A stretch of DNA of 64,000 nucleotides from CBDFGE01 sp965247055 (GTDB taxonomy: Bacteria > Chloroflexota > Dehalococcoidia > Lucifugimonadales > JAGWBF01): positions 248,001 through 312,000 of the forward strand of contig CBDFGE010000004.1 of NCBI GenBank assembly GCA_965247055.1, written 5' to 3'. This document shows, in pieces, positions 1 to 9,392 of this stretch. Positions within the stretch are counted from its first letter, which is position 1; the number at the start of each line of letters is the position of its first letter. Both the position numbers and the translations under genes were made by a program. The notes under the pieces were generated by a model. The model made no database searches. It saw nothing but the letters and a program-made list of their open reading frames with translations, and was not told the DNA's origin.

Positions 1-327
1 CAGGTCCGGCCTCGAGGCGCTCAGCGTCTCGTAGTCGATCCCCAGGCGCGCGGTGACCCCCGGCCGGAAGCTCTCGAACACGACGTCGGCCTGCCGGGCC
101 AGCCGCTGGGCTTTCTCCCTGCCGCCGGCGTCCTTCAGGTCCAGGATGACGCTCTTCTTGCCACGGTTCCACTGGATGGCGCCGGGCCAGTCGCGGAAGG
201 GGTCTCCCCCCGGGGGCTCCACCTTTATGACCTCGGCGCCGAAGTCGGACATCACCATGGTAGCGATGGACCCGGGCATGCCCCGGGTGAAGTCCAGCAC
301 GCTGATGCCCTCAAAGATCTGTGCCAT
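1..327 (-). CDS. Family III (CaiB/BaiF) CoA transferase, N-terminal part, cut by the window edge
   Basis: 109 codons are visible, reading off the left edge. The protein starts MAQIFEGISVLDFTRG and carries the family III signatures near the N-terminus: a G-x-x-x-x-M-x-x-DFGAEVIKVEPPGGD block (about residues 24-43), a WNRGKKSV motif and a FRPG.....GIDYE segment. These enzymes move CoA between carboxylic acids through an aspartyl-CoA anhydride; the catalytic Asp lies in the missing part. The ATG at 327 is preceded by AGGAG, which supports the start. The acyl substrate cannot be told from this fragment. Confidence in family is high, in substrate nil. Confidence 0.9.
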   Translation of the reverse strand, partial: MAQIFEGISVLDFTRGMPGSIATMVMSDFGAEVIKVEPPGGDPFRDWPGAIQWNRGKKSVILDLKDAGGREKAQRLARQADVVFESFRPGVTARLGIDYETLSASRPDL

Positions 328-487
328 CGCTCATCTCCTGGCTGTTCAGGCGCCGAATACGCCCGAGGCCCTTTCCCGAAAAAGCCAATTGCCACTTGAG
401 CTGGCCAGCATCCGGCGTGGCGCCCGCTTGTTGCCCGGGACGTATTGGGGACCCGGTGGGGTAACTGCGCTCAGAGCGTAGGGGGGG

Positions 488-985
488 TCAGCCGATGTTG
501 GCCCGGGCCGCGGAAGCCTCCACCCCTTGTCTGGACATACCCTCGTCGAGCTGAATCACGATACCGTCGGGGTCTTTGAAAAACACAGTACCAACGTGGC
601 CGGACTGGTTGGCGAAGGCGTTGGCGGGGCCGCAGGTCTGGACGCCGGCCGCCAAGAGCTTGGTCGTCATCTCGGCCAGATTTGGGACCTGAAAGGAGAG
701 GTGGGTGATGCCTATCTGGTCAAGCATGATGGGTTTGCCGTCTGGCCCGGAACCTGGGTTCTGCTCCAGGACGATCATGGGTCCTTCGTCCTTCTCGCCG
801 AAGAACATGACCGCCGCCCGCTGTGTCGGGTGAGGGGTCTTGAAGGTATGCTGCTTGCCGCCGGTGGTGGTCTGCTGGACCCAGTCGGCAATCACGCGGA
901 AACCCAGGAGGTCCCGATAGAAGGTCAGCGATCGGTCTATATCGCCTACACAGATCGCAAGGTGGGTAAGTGCCGTAGCAGCCAT
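488..985 (-). CDS. VOC (glyoxalase/dioxygenase superfamily) protein
   Basis: 165 residues. It opens with THLAICVGDIDRSLTFYRDLLGF, the standard beta-alpha-beta start of a vicinal-oxygen-chelate module, and ends with an FFKDPDGIVIQLDE strand typical of the second module, so both halves of one metal-binding barrel are present. Candidate metal ligands are the early His of THLA, the His of ITHLSFQV and the Glu near the C-terminus. VOC proteins include lyases, epimerases and ring-cleaving dioxygenases; nothing here separates these. An AGGAGG-like site lies just upstream of the ATG. It stands alone between a CoA transferase and a divergent gamma-glutamyltransferase. Confidence 0.85.
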   Translation of the reverse strand: MAATALTHLAICVGDIDRSLTFYRDLLGFRVIADWVQQTTTGGKQHTFKTPHPTQRAAVMFFGEKDEGPMIVLEQNPGSGPDGKPIMLDQIGITHLSFQVPNLAEMTTKLLAAGVQTCGPANAFANQSGHVGTVFFKDPDGIVIQLDEGMSRQGVEASAARANIG

Positions 986-1274
986 AGTATTCCTCCTCGT
1001 GCGGGCAATATATGCCCAAGGGAGTAGTGTGTCGACGGGGCAATTATAGGAGGGCCCCCATACGGTGTCAAGCGCCGTCCGGGCGAGCCGTTCGGCGTCA
1101 TGCCCAGCGTGGGTAGCCGCATATCGCTATGGCCCTGCACCTGGTGGAGGTAACGCCGCGGGCGCTGGGGGTGTGGTACCATATCGGGTGGTGGAATGTA
1201 CCCTATGCCCGGTCCGGAGGTGGGGAAGACGTGCCTTGGCCCGCACCGCAAAACACCCCGCAAGGTTGTGAGGC

Positions 1275-3059
1275 ATGAGGGCTTATGCGACCAGCCGGCC
1301 CGTGGTACGAGGCACCCAGGGTATCGTTGCCGCGGGACATCCCCTGACTGCGATGGCGGGGATGCGGATGCTGCTGAGCGGGGGGAACGCCTTCGATGCC
1401 GCGGTGGCGGCCGGACTAACGGCCAACGTGGTGGAGCCCACGGCGTCCTTCTCTCTGGCCGCCGAGGGGTCGTTCATGGTGTACCACGCGCCAACCCGCC
1501 GGCTGAGAGCGTTGAGTGGGCAGGGGGTGGCCCCGGGTAGGGCGACAGTGGACTTCTTCAAGGAGAAGGGGCTGGAGGACGTACCCGCCGGTCCCGGTCC
1601 CAGCACGCCCCTGGCGTTTACCGTGCCTGGTGTGGTCGACGCCTACATTCTGTTGCTGGAGACCTACGGCACCAAGACCCTTGGGGAGGTTATGGCGCCC
1701 GCCATCGACTATGCCGGGCGCGGCTTCCCCATGTACCCTGATATGTGCCGCAAGCTGGGGTCCCCCCGTATCCCGGCACAGTTCAGGCACTATCCCCCCG
1801 GCGGCATGGAGGTCTTCTACCCGGGTGGTAGATCGCCGGAGGTGGGCCGGATGTTGGTCCAAAGGCAGCTGGCGGCGACGCTGGAGAAACTGGCGCTGGC
1901 TGAGTCCCAGGCGCCAGGCCACCGGCTGGTGGGCTTGGGCGTGGCCCGGGAGACGTTTTACCGAGGGGAAATAGCCAGGACTATCGTCCAGTGCTCCGAC
2001 CGGGTGGGTGGCCTGCTGGGCCTTGAGGACCTGGCCGGCTACCACGCCAGGTTCGACGAGCCCGTAGGGACGACATTCATGGGCCACGAGCTGTACTGCC
2101 AGTCCGTCTGGAGCCAGGGCCCGGTGGTGCTGCAGGCGCTGAATATCCTCGAGCATTTCGACCTGGGGGCGATGGGCCACAACTCGGCCCGGTACATCCA
2201 CACGGTAACCGAGGCCCTAAAGCTGGCACTGGCGGACCGGGACAGGTATTATGGCGATCCGGACTTCTGTGAGGTGCCGGTGAAGGGACTGCTTTCGAAG
2301 GAGTATGCCGCTGCCCGCGCCGGGCTGATAAGGGCCGACGTAGCCCGGCCGGAGCCGGCCGAGGCGGGAGACCCGTGGCGCTACTGCGGTGGGGAGGCGG
2401 AGCCGGTGGGTGGGAGTGGTGCGGTGGCGACCCCGAGGAAGGGGGATGCAGATGGCCGGGATAACGACGATACCACCTATTTTACCGTCCTGGACCGGGA
2501 TGGGAGCATGGTCTGTGCGACGGTCAGTGGCGGCCCCTTCGCCAAATCGGTCTTCTTTCCTGAGCTGGGCTGTACCCTTAGCATCCGCAGCGAGATGTTC
2601 TACCTGGACCCCGGGCACCCCAACTGCGTGCAGCCAGGCAAGCGGCCCCGCACGACCCTCACCAACTACATCGTGACCAGACATGGGCAGCCCGTCATGA
2701 CCGTGGGGTGTCCAGGCGGCGACGGGCAGGTCCAGGCGGCGCTCCAGCTCGTCCTGAACGTGATGGTATTCGGCATGGAGCTCCAGCAGGCGGTAGAGGA
2801 GCCGCGCTTCGCTTCCCAAAGCCTGGTTAACTCCTTCTATCCCCACGTCTGTCTGCCGGGGCAGCTGGTCGTCCACCCTGGCCTACCGGCGGAGGTTTGC
2901 TCCAGGTTGGCCACACTGGGGCACAGGATAGAGGTGACCGGTGCCGATTCGATATGGATGGCCGGTGTCGGCGCCATTGTGGCGAAACGGGACCCCGAAA
3001 CCGGGGCAGTGAGCACCGGTGCGGACCCCCGGGAGGAAAGCTACGCGGCCGGATGGTGA
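1275..3059 (+). CDS. ggt: Gamma-glutamyltransferase family protein
   Basis: 594 residues, the usual length for the Ntn-hydrolase gamma-glutamyltranspeptidase family, which cleaves itself and transfers or hydrolyses gamma-glutamyl groups. The N-terminal block HPLTAMAGMRMLLSGGNAFDAAVAAG is the expected large-subunit start. The self-cleavage site and nucleophile should be the Thr of NDDTTYFTVLDRDG (about residue 400), followed by a TVSGG segment and GCPGGDGQ, a variant of the family GSPGG loop. No signal peptide is seen, unlike the periplasmic E. coli enzyme, so a cytoplasmic role is likely. An acidic insert (residues about 385-397) precedes the nucleophile. Many soil and marine relatives are annotated only by family, so glutathione need not be the substrate. 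Confidence 0.9.
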   Translation: MRAYATSRPVVRGTQGIVAAGHPLTAMAGMRMLLSGGNAFDAAVAAGLTANVVEPTASFSLAAEGSFMVYHAPTRRLRALSGQGVAPGRATVDFFKEKGLEDVPAGPGPSTPLAFTVPGVVDAYILLLETYGTKTLGEVMAPAIDYAGRGFPMYPDMCRKLGSPRIPAQFRHYPPGGMEVFYPGGRSPEVGRMLVQRQLAATLEKLALAESQAPGHRLVGLGVARETFYRGEIARTIVQCSDRVGGLLGLEDLAGYHARFDEPVGTTFMGHELYCQSVWSQGPVVLQALNILEHFDLGAMGHNSARYIHTVTEALKLALADRDRYYGDPDFCEVPVKGLLSKEYAAARAGLIRADVARPEPAEAGDPWRYCGGEAEPVGGSGAVATPRKGDADGRDNDDTTYFTVLDRDGSMVCATVSGGPFAKSVFFPELGCTLSIRSEMFYLDPGHPNCVQPGKRPRTTLTNYIVTRHGQPVMTVGCPGGDGQVQAALQLVLNVMVFGMELQQAVEEPRFASQSLVNSFYPHVCLPGQLVVHPGLPAEVCSRLATLGHRIEVTGADSIWMAGVGAIVAKRDPETGAVSTGADPREESYAAGW

Positions 3060-3176
3060 CCCCGCGGTCGCTGGCGTTCGCCGCCGAAAGGAGTCCGGGA
3101 CCCCGTGGCGTCTTGGGGGCACGGGTTGCGGTCCCGGCCTTGTGTGTCGTATTACGGTCGTGAAGGAGGAGTTGCC

Positions 3177-3752
3177 ATGGCAATCGAACGCATTCCCTCG
3201 GAGGTGGCCCTGACGGGAGAGAACCCCACGATCCGGCTTCTGGAGGGCCCGGAAGGCCCGCCGACAACGGCCGTCAGCTTCTGGAGGGTCGTCTATTCCC
3301 CCGCCGGCCCGGGCCACGTTCTGTTCATACTGAGTGGCCCCCTTGGAGAGACCCCTCGCGTATATTCCGACAGCGTGGAGCTGGCCCGGTGGCTTCAGCG
3401 GGAGATCGAGCTGAATCCCAAGAACTGTGACGAGAGCCTGCCGGTGCACCCCGCGACCTTCCAGAAGTCGGGAGACCCCAGGAGCTCATGGACGGAGACC
3501 GTTACCTCCCAGGGCACGGAGATCTCCTGCACCTGGCACGACATTGGAGAGCCCCACGTACACCATTTCAACCCCGGCGACCTCCCCAGGCCCCACGAGG
3601 TCTACGCGATGCTCGCTCCGGCCCACGGGGCCGAGGTCCGGGTGAACGGGGAGGCGGTGCCGGGCAAGGTCTCCCCTGGCCAGCTGGCGGGTGCCCCTTT
3701 CAGCACCGCTTCGCTGGCCTTCTCCGAGACCTGGCTAAAGCCAGCCCAGTAG
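3177..3752 (+). CDS. Conserved-looking protein of unknown function
   Basis: 191 residues from the ATG at 3177, chosen because GAAGGAGG lies six to seven bases upstream; an in-frame earlier start at 3105 has no such site. I do not recognise a family. The sequence is soluble, without membrane segments or a signal peptide. It has a strand-rich first half (SFWRVVYSPAGPGHVLFILSG) and a TWHDIGEPHVHHFNPGD stretch with clustered His that might bind metal. It follows gamma-glutamyltransferase on the same strand by about 117 bases, so co-transcription is possible. Codon use resembles its neighbours. Confidence 0.7.
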   Translation: MAIERIPSEVALTGENPTIRLLEGPEGPPTTAVSFWRVVYSPAGPGHVLFILSGPLGETPRVYSDSVELARWLQREIELNPKNCDESLPVHPATFQKSGDPRSSWTETVTSQGTEISCTWHDIGEPHVHHFNPGDLPRPHEVYAMLAPAHGAEVRVNGEAVPGKVSPGQLAGAPFSTASLAFSETWLKPAQ

Positions 3753-3809
3753 AGGCCGCCCGGCATCGCGGACGGTGACGGGAGTGGGGGACCCATGCAG
3801 ACAGAGTAA

Positions 3810-3842
3810 GGGGCCCCAGGAGCACTTCGCTCCTGGGGCCCC
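3810..3842. terminator. Strong hairpin between convergent genes
   Basis: A perfect 14-bp inverted repeat, GGGGCCCCAGGAGC, with a five-base ACTTC loop, lies between the stops of the convergent genes at 3752 and 3879. Position and strength fit a bidirectional transcription terminator. There is no T-run on either side, so it would be a non-canonical (L-shaped) terminator. Confidence 0.6.
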
Positions 3843-3878
3843 GGCATGGTCGCGTATCGGGTCGGTGTGCTCTGCCGC

Positions 3879-5774
3879 CTACTGCAAGGCCCCCGCCGCC
3901 GGGACTATCCGCTCGAACATGTAGGGGCGGCTGGCGTCCCGGATGATGGGGTACTCCTTGATGAACTTGGGATGGTATGCCTGGTAGACGGGATGGACCA
4001 CGAGGGGGATGTTCCAATAGTTGTCGTAGAACCACCAGGCGATGTCCTGCTGCTTCTTGACGCGCTCGTCCGTGTCGAAGGTGTTGAACGCGTCCTCCAG
4101 GTCCCGATCGTGGTCGGGGTGCTCGCCCAGGAGGGAGAAGGTTGCGGGGGAGTATGAGCCGAAGAGCATCAGATTGGACACCGGCTCGGCCCTGAACCGG
4201 GAGAACCGGATTACGGCGCCGGAGTTCTTGGCCGACCTCTGGCCCTCCGGGGTTACCCGGTACTCCGGTGAGTAGTCGGCCGACCAGGCCCTAGTGGTCT
4301 CTCTCACAGGTATGCCCAGCACGTCCCTCCACTGGTTGGCGACGTACGCTCCTATGTCTATACCGGCTTCCGCGCCAACCTGTATGGCATGGACCATTTC
4401 GTAGGGCGTGCCCCAGCCGTCGCCGTTGGGATAGCCGGCCTCGGCCATGAGCTGCTTCGCCAGCGTGGGGTCGTAGGGGTAAGGCACCATGTCCGCCGGC
4501 TGGTACACGCTGCCCGGCCAGTAGAGGTTGACCGCGAGCGCCTCCGTCTGCCCGCCGAAGAAGTTGTCGACGATGGCCTGGCGGTCGATGGCCAGGTTCA
4601 TGGCTTTCCGGACCTTGAGGGCCCGCTGCCATGTGCCGTTGGGGTCGTCTGTGTCCCTCCAGTCCCCTACGTAGGGGATGGTGGTATCTATGTCACGAAT
4701 GGTGGGGTCCCACATACCGGCCAAGGACAGGGTCAGGGTGAACCCACCGATGTCAGGCACCACCAACCCGTCGTCCCGGGCCTGCTGTTGGGTGTCGCCC
4801 GTGAGGTCGGCCAGGTAGGACTCCTCGGTGAGAAGCATCGCCAGGCGGGTGGTGTCCTCGGGCACCAGCCGGATGAATATCTCCTCCCAACCCTGGCTGT
4901 CGCCCACGCGCCAGTGGTCGGGGATCCTGGTCATCAGCATCGTGTTCTTGACATCGTGCTGGGCCAGCCGGTAGGGGCCGGACCCGATGGGCTTCCTGGC
5001 GTACTCACCAGGGCTGCCTACCTCGTCCGCGTATTTCCTGGAGAAAATCGCGTTGCTGGTGGGCCAGATGGTGTTCATCAGGATGAAGTCCCAGGAGGGC
5101 TCGGTCATGGTCATCTTGAACGTAATGGGGTCGACCGTCGAGGCGACTCCTCCCCTGTTCCTGATGAGCCTCCCCTCGGAGGACACCGCGTCTTCCGCCA
5201 TGTAGCTCTGCCACGTGTAGACCACGTCGTCGGCGCTGAAGGGGCCGTAGTTGCCCCCGTCCCACTCGGCCTTGCCGGTAAGGAAGAAGGTCCAGGACAG
5301 GGCGTCGGGGGTCATCTCCCAGCGCTGGGCCAGCATGGGTCTCAGGGTCCAGTCCTGCTCCCGGTCGGCCAGGAACTCGTATATGGCACTCTCCACCGCC
5401 TCACCTGCGCTCCCCACGTCGCGCCGCCAGACCTCGTCATTGAGGTTGCTCAGGGTGATCAGCAGCCGGCCTGCCCGCCTCTCCGGTGGCGGTGGTGTGG
5501 CGGTGGCCGTGGGCTGCACCAGAGGGGTCGGCGTGGGCGTGACGAAGAGCTGCTCTGGAGTTGGTGTGGGGGTCGCGCTCGGCCTGGTCGTCGCGGTCGG
5601 CGGGGCGGCTGCCGTGGTGGGAGTGGCCGTGGCTCCCGGCAGCGGCGTCGACGTGGCGTCGTCCCCGCAGCTCACGGCGGCGATGCCTGCGATCACTAGA
5701 ATAATCAGGGGCGTCAGGAAGCCGTGATGCTTGATGGTGGCTATGCTCTTTAGGACCAGTCTCCTAATTGCCAT
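3879..5774 (-). CDS. ABC transporter solute-binding lipoprotein, peptide/nickel type (SBP_bac_5)
   Basis: 631 residues. A positively charged start, a hydrophobic stretch and a lipobox (AAVSC, Cys about residue 36) mark a lipoprotein signal. It is followed by an approximately 65-residue Thr/Pro/Ala-rich linker (repeats of TPTP and TATP) of the kind Chloroflexota use to hold binding proteins off the membrane. The binding-protein fold follows, with SWTFFLTGKAEWDGG....ADDVVYTW, GSGPYRLA and a RKAMNLAIDRQAIVDN block, all typical of family 5 binding proteins for peptides and similar ligands. A GGAGGGGG site precedes the ATG. No permease or ATPase genes lie beside it, so it is an orphan binding protein here. 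Confidence 0.9.
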   Translation of the reverse strand: MAIRRLVLKSIATIKHHGFLTPLIILVIAGIAAVSCGDDATSTPLPGATATPTTAAAPPTATTRPSATPTPTPEQLFVTPTPTPLVQPTATATPPPPERRAGRLLITLSNLNDEVWRRDVGSAGEAVESAIYEFLADREQDWTLRPMLAQRWEMTPDALSWTFFLTGKAEWDGGNYGPFSADDVVYTWQSYMAEDAVSSEGRLIRNRGGVASTVDPITFKMTMTEPSWDFILMNTIWPTSNAIFSRKYADEVGSPGEYARKPIGSGPYRLAQHDVKNTMLMTRIPDHWRVGDSQGWEEIFIRLVPEDTTRLAMLLTEESYLADLTGDTQQQARDDGLVVPDIGGFTLTLSLAGMWDPTIRDIDTTIPYVGDWRDTDDPNGTWQRALKVRKAMNLAIDRQAIVDNFFGGQTEALAVNLYWPGSVYQPADMVPYPYDPTLAKQLMAEAGYPNGDGWGTPYEMVHAIQVGAEAGIDIGAYVANQWRDVLGIPVRETTRAWSADYSPEYRVTPEGQRSAKNSGAVIRFSRFRAEPVSNLMLFGSYSPATFSLLGEHPDHDRDLEDAFNTFDTDERVKKQQDIAWWFYDNYWNIPLVVHPVYQAYHPKFIKEYPIIRDASRPYMFERIVPAAGALQ

Positions 5775-6023
5775 CTTCCCCCTCCGTCCAACGAGATGAC
5801 TATCTTGATCAAGCTACTCGAGGAGGCCTGCCCCACTGTTCCCGAGTAGGCCGGAGGGGAGCCGGGACTAGCCTGCCCCGGGGCCACTGTATGCTCCGCG
5901 ACACTCTAGCAGAGTTTCTTCAGCGTTGTCAAGTGCTGGCCCGTGCGTGGGGAACCGTCGGACCCACAACGGATTAGCCGTGCCATCCGTAGGTCAGGAC
6001 GATGCCGCAGCCGATGCCTGTGG

Positions 6024-6932
6024 CTACCTGATGCCGGCGGAGCGCAGGGCCTGGTCCACTATGTCCAGCCCGACCAATTCGCTCCAGGCCGCCCAGAGTC
6101 TCTTGACGATGGGGCCGGGAACTTCGCCGTCGAGGGGCCGGTTATCGATGCGTCCCACGGGCAGGACGCAGTAGCTGGAGGTGGTCAGGAAGGCCTCGTC
6201 GGCGGTGTATGCGTCGTAGGGCTGAAGGTCCTCTTCCACCGCGGGGATTCCCAGTTGCTCTGCCAGGTCCAGCACCGTCATGCGAGAGATTCCCTGGAGG
6301 ATGTCGTGGTCGCCGGGTGTCCTGAGCACCCCCTTGGTCACGATGAAGAAGTTGCCGCTTCCGTTCTCCGAGAGGTTACCCCGCATGTCCAGCAGCACGG
6401 GATAGGCGTCCGGGTCTATGTCCATCGCCTCCAGCTCCGCCAGGGTGAAGTTCATGCGGCTGTAGTGCTTGACCTTGGGGTCCAGGGACTGGGTAGGATA
6501 GGACCGGGTCCGGGGAAAGACCACGTGGGCGCCGGTCCTGTAGAAGCGGGCGTATCCCGAAAAGCCTATGGGATGTACCTTTATGCAGATAGTCGGTGGG
6601 ACCGGGTCGGTGACCTTGACACCGTGGCCGCGGGTAACGATCAAAGTTACCACGTGGTCCCCTCCCGGTTCCCTCAGAGGCTCGTTTCGTGCCAACACCT
6701 CGGTGGTCAGCTGCTCCATCCCCTCCATGGTCAGGCCCGGATCGATACGGGCGTACTTGAGAGAGCGGTACAGGCGCTCCATATGCTCCCGCAGGCGGAA
6801 TATCTTCCCGTTGAAGGTCCTGGTGGCGTCGAAGACCAGGTCGCCCCTCTGTACGCCACGGTCGGCCACGTGAAACTTAGCCTCGCTCTCGGGGATGAAC
6901 TCGCCGTTGAGGTATGCTATGTACTCCGCCAT
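6024..6932 (-). CDS. Class IV PLP aminotransferase (branched-chain or D-amino acid type)
   Basis: 302 residues, the normal size for fold-type IV transaminases. It starts AEYIAYLNGEF and has VQRGDLVFDATRTFNGKIFRLREHMERLYRSL, the standard N-terminal block. The PLP lysine is expected in the DPKVKHYSRMN stretch, and LSENGSGNFFIV then LQGISRMTVLDLAEQLG is the cofactor-phosphate region. Fold IV members act on branched-chain amino acids, D-amino acids or aminodeoxychorismate; the sequence does not settle which. GGAGGAGAGG lies upstream of the ATG. Divergent from the LLM oxidoreductase across a 279-base spacer. Confidence 0.9.
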   Translation of the reverse strand: MAEYIAYLNGEFIPESEAKFHVADRGVQRGDLVFDATRTFNGKIFRLREHMERLYRSLKYARIDPGLTMEGMEQLTTEVLARNEPLREPGGDHVVTLIVTRGHGVKVTDPVPPTICIKVHPIGFSGYARFYRTGAHVVFPRTRSYPTQSLDPKVKHYSRMNFTLAELEAMDIDPDAYPVLLDMRGNLSENGSGNFFIVTKGVLRTPGDHDILQGISRMTVLDLAEQLGIPAVEEDLQPYDAYTADEAFLTTSSYCVLPVGRIDNRPLDGEVPGPIVKRLWAAWSELVGLDIVDQALRSAGIR

Positions 6933-7211
6933 GTGTCACCTCTCCTCCGCCGGCTCGCCGAGTCCCCACCGTTCGCGGGAGCCGCGATGGGGAGGGACTT
7001 GCACAAAAGGTATGATACTTGTCGGCTGTGGGGGTGTCAACGGGCCACACGCAGGCGTCGGGCGCCTGGGTATTCACTGAATATGCACCCGGTGACCCAC
7101 AGGACTCCTGTCGATTGACGGCTTTCAATGCTGCGAGTACACTCTCCATGGGCTCCGGGCTTATGTCACCAGTAGTGTGCGCCGAGGGAAACCTGCGTAA
7201 GGAGTTGCGCT

Positions 7212-8249
7212 ATGGCCTCTAACCTTCCCAGGGTGGGTATCGGACTCGCCGGGGTGCACCCCAGGGACATCTTGACCTTGGCGAAAGAGGCCGACGAGGC
7301 GGGTATCTACTGTGCGTCCATCGGTGACGGCATGAGCGATACCTTCGCCATGCTGGGGGCCATCGCCGCGGTGACCGAAAACATCCGGCTGATGAGCAGC
7401 ATAGCCACCTGGACACGCACCCCCCTGGCCACCTCCAAGGCCTGCCGGACCCTGGACCTGCTCAGCGACGGCCGCTATATCCTGGGACTGGGCAGCATGC
7501 CCCGGGTCTGGAACGAGAACCACCACGGGATTTCGGGGGAGGCGCCGCTGACGCGAATGAGGGAGTACGTGGAGCTGGTGCGGATGCTGTGGAGCTCGAG
7601 CCCGGACTCCCCCGTGGAGTACGAGGGGCGCTTCTACCGGGTCTCGGGCTACCGCGCTCCGGAGCCGCCGCCCCGCCCTCACCTGACCATCCTGATCGGC
7701 GCCAGCCGGCGCAGGATGATCCGTGAATCGGGGGAGTGGGCGGATGGGGTCCTGTTCAACTGGAACTATGTCGTTCCCTACCTCCAGGAGCTGGGGCTGC
7801 CCGCGTTGGAGGAGGGTGCCAGACGGTCTGGCCGGACCCTGAACGACCTGGAGAGGTTCGTGTTCAGGTCGTTCTGCGTCGCGGAGGACCCCCGGCACGC
7901 AGAGAAGGCGCGGAGGGCGGTGCGGCATCACCTGGCCACGACTTACATGGGGATAGACTACCACCAGGAGCTGCTGATCTCCTTTGGGTTCGGGGAGGAG
8001 GTGGCCGCGGCGGCCGGACCCCTTGCCAAGGGCGACCTGGAGGGCGCCGCCAACGCCGTCAGCGACCGCATGGTGGACACCTTCTCAATCATCGGCACGG
8101 AAGATGAGTGCCGGCGGCGGGTGGCGGAGTACGCTCCCCTGCTGAACGGGTTCCTCCTCTATCCGCCGCTCTACGGGTACTCCCGCGAGGAACGGATGGC
8201 CGAGGCCCGCCGCCTTATACGCGCCTTCGGCACGAGTGCCCGCCTGTAG
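7212..8249 (+). CDS. LLM-class flavin (probably F420)-dependent oxidoreductase
   Basis: 345 residues, luciferase-like TIM-barrel family. Typical features are GVHPRDILTLAKEADEAG near the start, an ENIRLMSSIATWTRTPLATSKACRTLDLLSDGRYILGLG block and LTILIGASRRRMIRESGEWADGVLFNW later. The family uses reduced F420 or FMN for oxidations, reductions or monooxygenations; the substrate is unknown. The ATG at 7212 has AAGGAG eight bases upstream. Such genes are numerous in SAR202-type Chloroflexota, which fits the suggested host. Confidence 0.9.
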   Translation: MASNLPRVGIGLAGVHPRDILTLAKEADEAGIYCASIGDGMSDTFAMLGAIAAVTENIRLMSSIATWTRTPLATSKACRTLDLLSDGRYILGLGSMPRVWNENHHGISGEAPLTRMREYVELVRMLWSSSPDSPVEYEGRFYRVSGYRAPEPPPRPHLTILIGASRRRMIRESGEWADGVLFNWNYVVPYLQELGLPALEEGARRSGRTLNDLERFVFRSFCVAEDPRHAEKARRAVRHHLATTYMGIDYHQELLISFGFGEEVAAAAGPLAKGDLEGAANAVSDRMVDTFSIIGTEDECRRRVAEYAPLLNGFLLYPPLYGYSREERMAEARRLIRAFGTSARL

Positions 8250-8272
8250 GTGGGGTAAGTGCCAGGAGCCGC

Positions 8273-9373
8273 CTAGTTATGGCAGCCGCGTCCAGGAATG
8301 TCCCAGACCGCCTCCACCACCCGGCCCCGAACGGCAATGAACCGGTCCCAGCGGCTCACCATGGCGTCCTGCTGGGCGGCCAGGAGGGTGAAGCTGTCGC
8401 CGATGCCAAGTCTGGCGTATCCCTCCAACTCCAGCACCGCGTGCTGGGCATCGAGGGATTTCACCGCGCCCCCAGGAGTCCCCACTACCGTGGGCAGCCC
8501 CCTGATGTTGCCCATCGCCTCCAGGCCGGCATCCCCGATGGCGATCCCCGCCCGGGGAGTGCTGATCACGGTGCTCAGCACCTTGGCGGCGTTCTGGAAC
8601 TCGCTCATGTACCGGTAGCTGGTGTCCATGAGGAGGTAGGTCCCCCCCTGGACCTCGGTGACCCCGGGTATATCTCCGGCCACGTCGTAGGTCCACGACT
8701 CGCCGGAGGAGACGATCTCCACGGGGATGCCCGCGGCCTCGATGGCGTCCCGGGCATCGAGACATAGCTGGATCATGCGGCGCCCTTCGATGAGCCGGGT
8801 CTCCCGGTCGGGATTCCCCCCTACCACCTGGTGGCTCATCACACCCCGGAAGCGGAGGCCCGGCAGGCCGTGGACCAGCCTGGCCAGCTCCGCCCCCTGC
8901 TCCGGCGAGCGCACGCCGCACCGGCCCATGCCGGTATCCACCTCTATGATCACGCCGAGGGTGGTGCTGGCGGCTTGGGCTCCCTCAGAAAGGTCGCGGG
9001 CGTTGCGGGGGTCGTCGCAGGCAACGATCATCTCGGCCCGGCGCGCCAGGGAGCATAGCCTGGCAATCTTGTCCCGCGTCACGATCTGGTTGGTGATGAA
9101 CACGTTGGATATGCCACCCTGGACCATGACCTCGGCCTCGGCCACCTTGCTGGCGCAGACACCACCCACGGTGCCCCCGGTCCTAATCTGCATGTGGGCG
9201 ATGATGGGGGTCTTGTGGTTCTTGACGTGGGGCCGCAGCTTGCAGGCCCTGTCCCGGTAGAAGTCGGCCACCACCTGCATGTTGTGCTCCAGGGCATCCA
9301 TGTCGATGATCAGGCAGGGGGTGTCCAGCTCGTCTATGGGCGTGCCTGGGGGTGGCCGGTAGCCTCTGTCCAT
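8273..9373 (-). CDS. DSD1/D-threonine aldolase-like PLP enzyme, copy 1
   Basis: 366 residues from the ATG at 9373, chosen because AAAGGAG lies upstream; an in-frame extension to 9469 would run into the neighbouring gene. The N-terminal alanine-racemase-fold barrel is clear: TPIDELDTPCLIIDMDALEHN, then RPHVKNHKTP with the PLP lysine, IEVDTGMGRCG and QGGTYLLMD. The C-terminal metal-binding domain, with His and Cys near the end (WDIPGRGCHN), fits the metal-activated D-threonine aldolase / D-serine dehydratase group. Likely reaction: aldol cleavage or dehydration of a D-beta-hydroxy amino acid. It lies 19 bases downstream of its paralog (9393-10502) on the same strand. Confidence 0.88.
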   Translation of the reverse strand: MDRGYRPPPGTPIDELDTPCLIIDMDALEHNMQVVADFYRDRACKLRPHVKNHKTPIIAHMQIRTGGTVGGVCASKVAEAEVMVQGGISNVFITNQIVTRDKIARLCSLARRAEMIVACDDPRNARDLSEGAQAASTTLGVIIEVDTGMGRCGVRSPEQGAELARLVHGLPGLRFRGVMSHQVVGGNPDRETRLIEGRRMIQLCLDARDAIEAAGIPVEIVSSGESWTYDVAGDIPGVTEVQGGTYLLMDTSYRYMSEFQNAAKVLSTVISTPRAGIAIGDAGLEAMGNIRGLPTVVGTPGGAVKSLDAQHAVLELEGYARLGIGDSFTLLAAQQDAMVSRWDRFIAVRGRVVEAVWDIPGRGCHN

Positions 9374-9392
9374 CTGTACGGCTCCTTTCCCG

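Noticed and set aside
4389..5699. 436-residue open frame on the plus strand
   Set aside because: Antisense to the well-supported solute-binding lipoprotein; no family motifs. A typical shadow in high-GC DNA.
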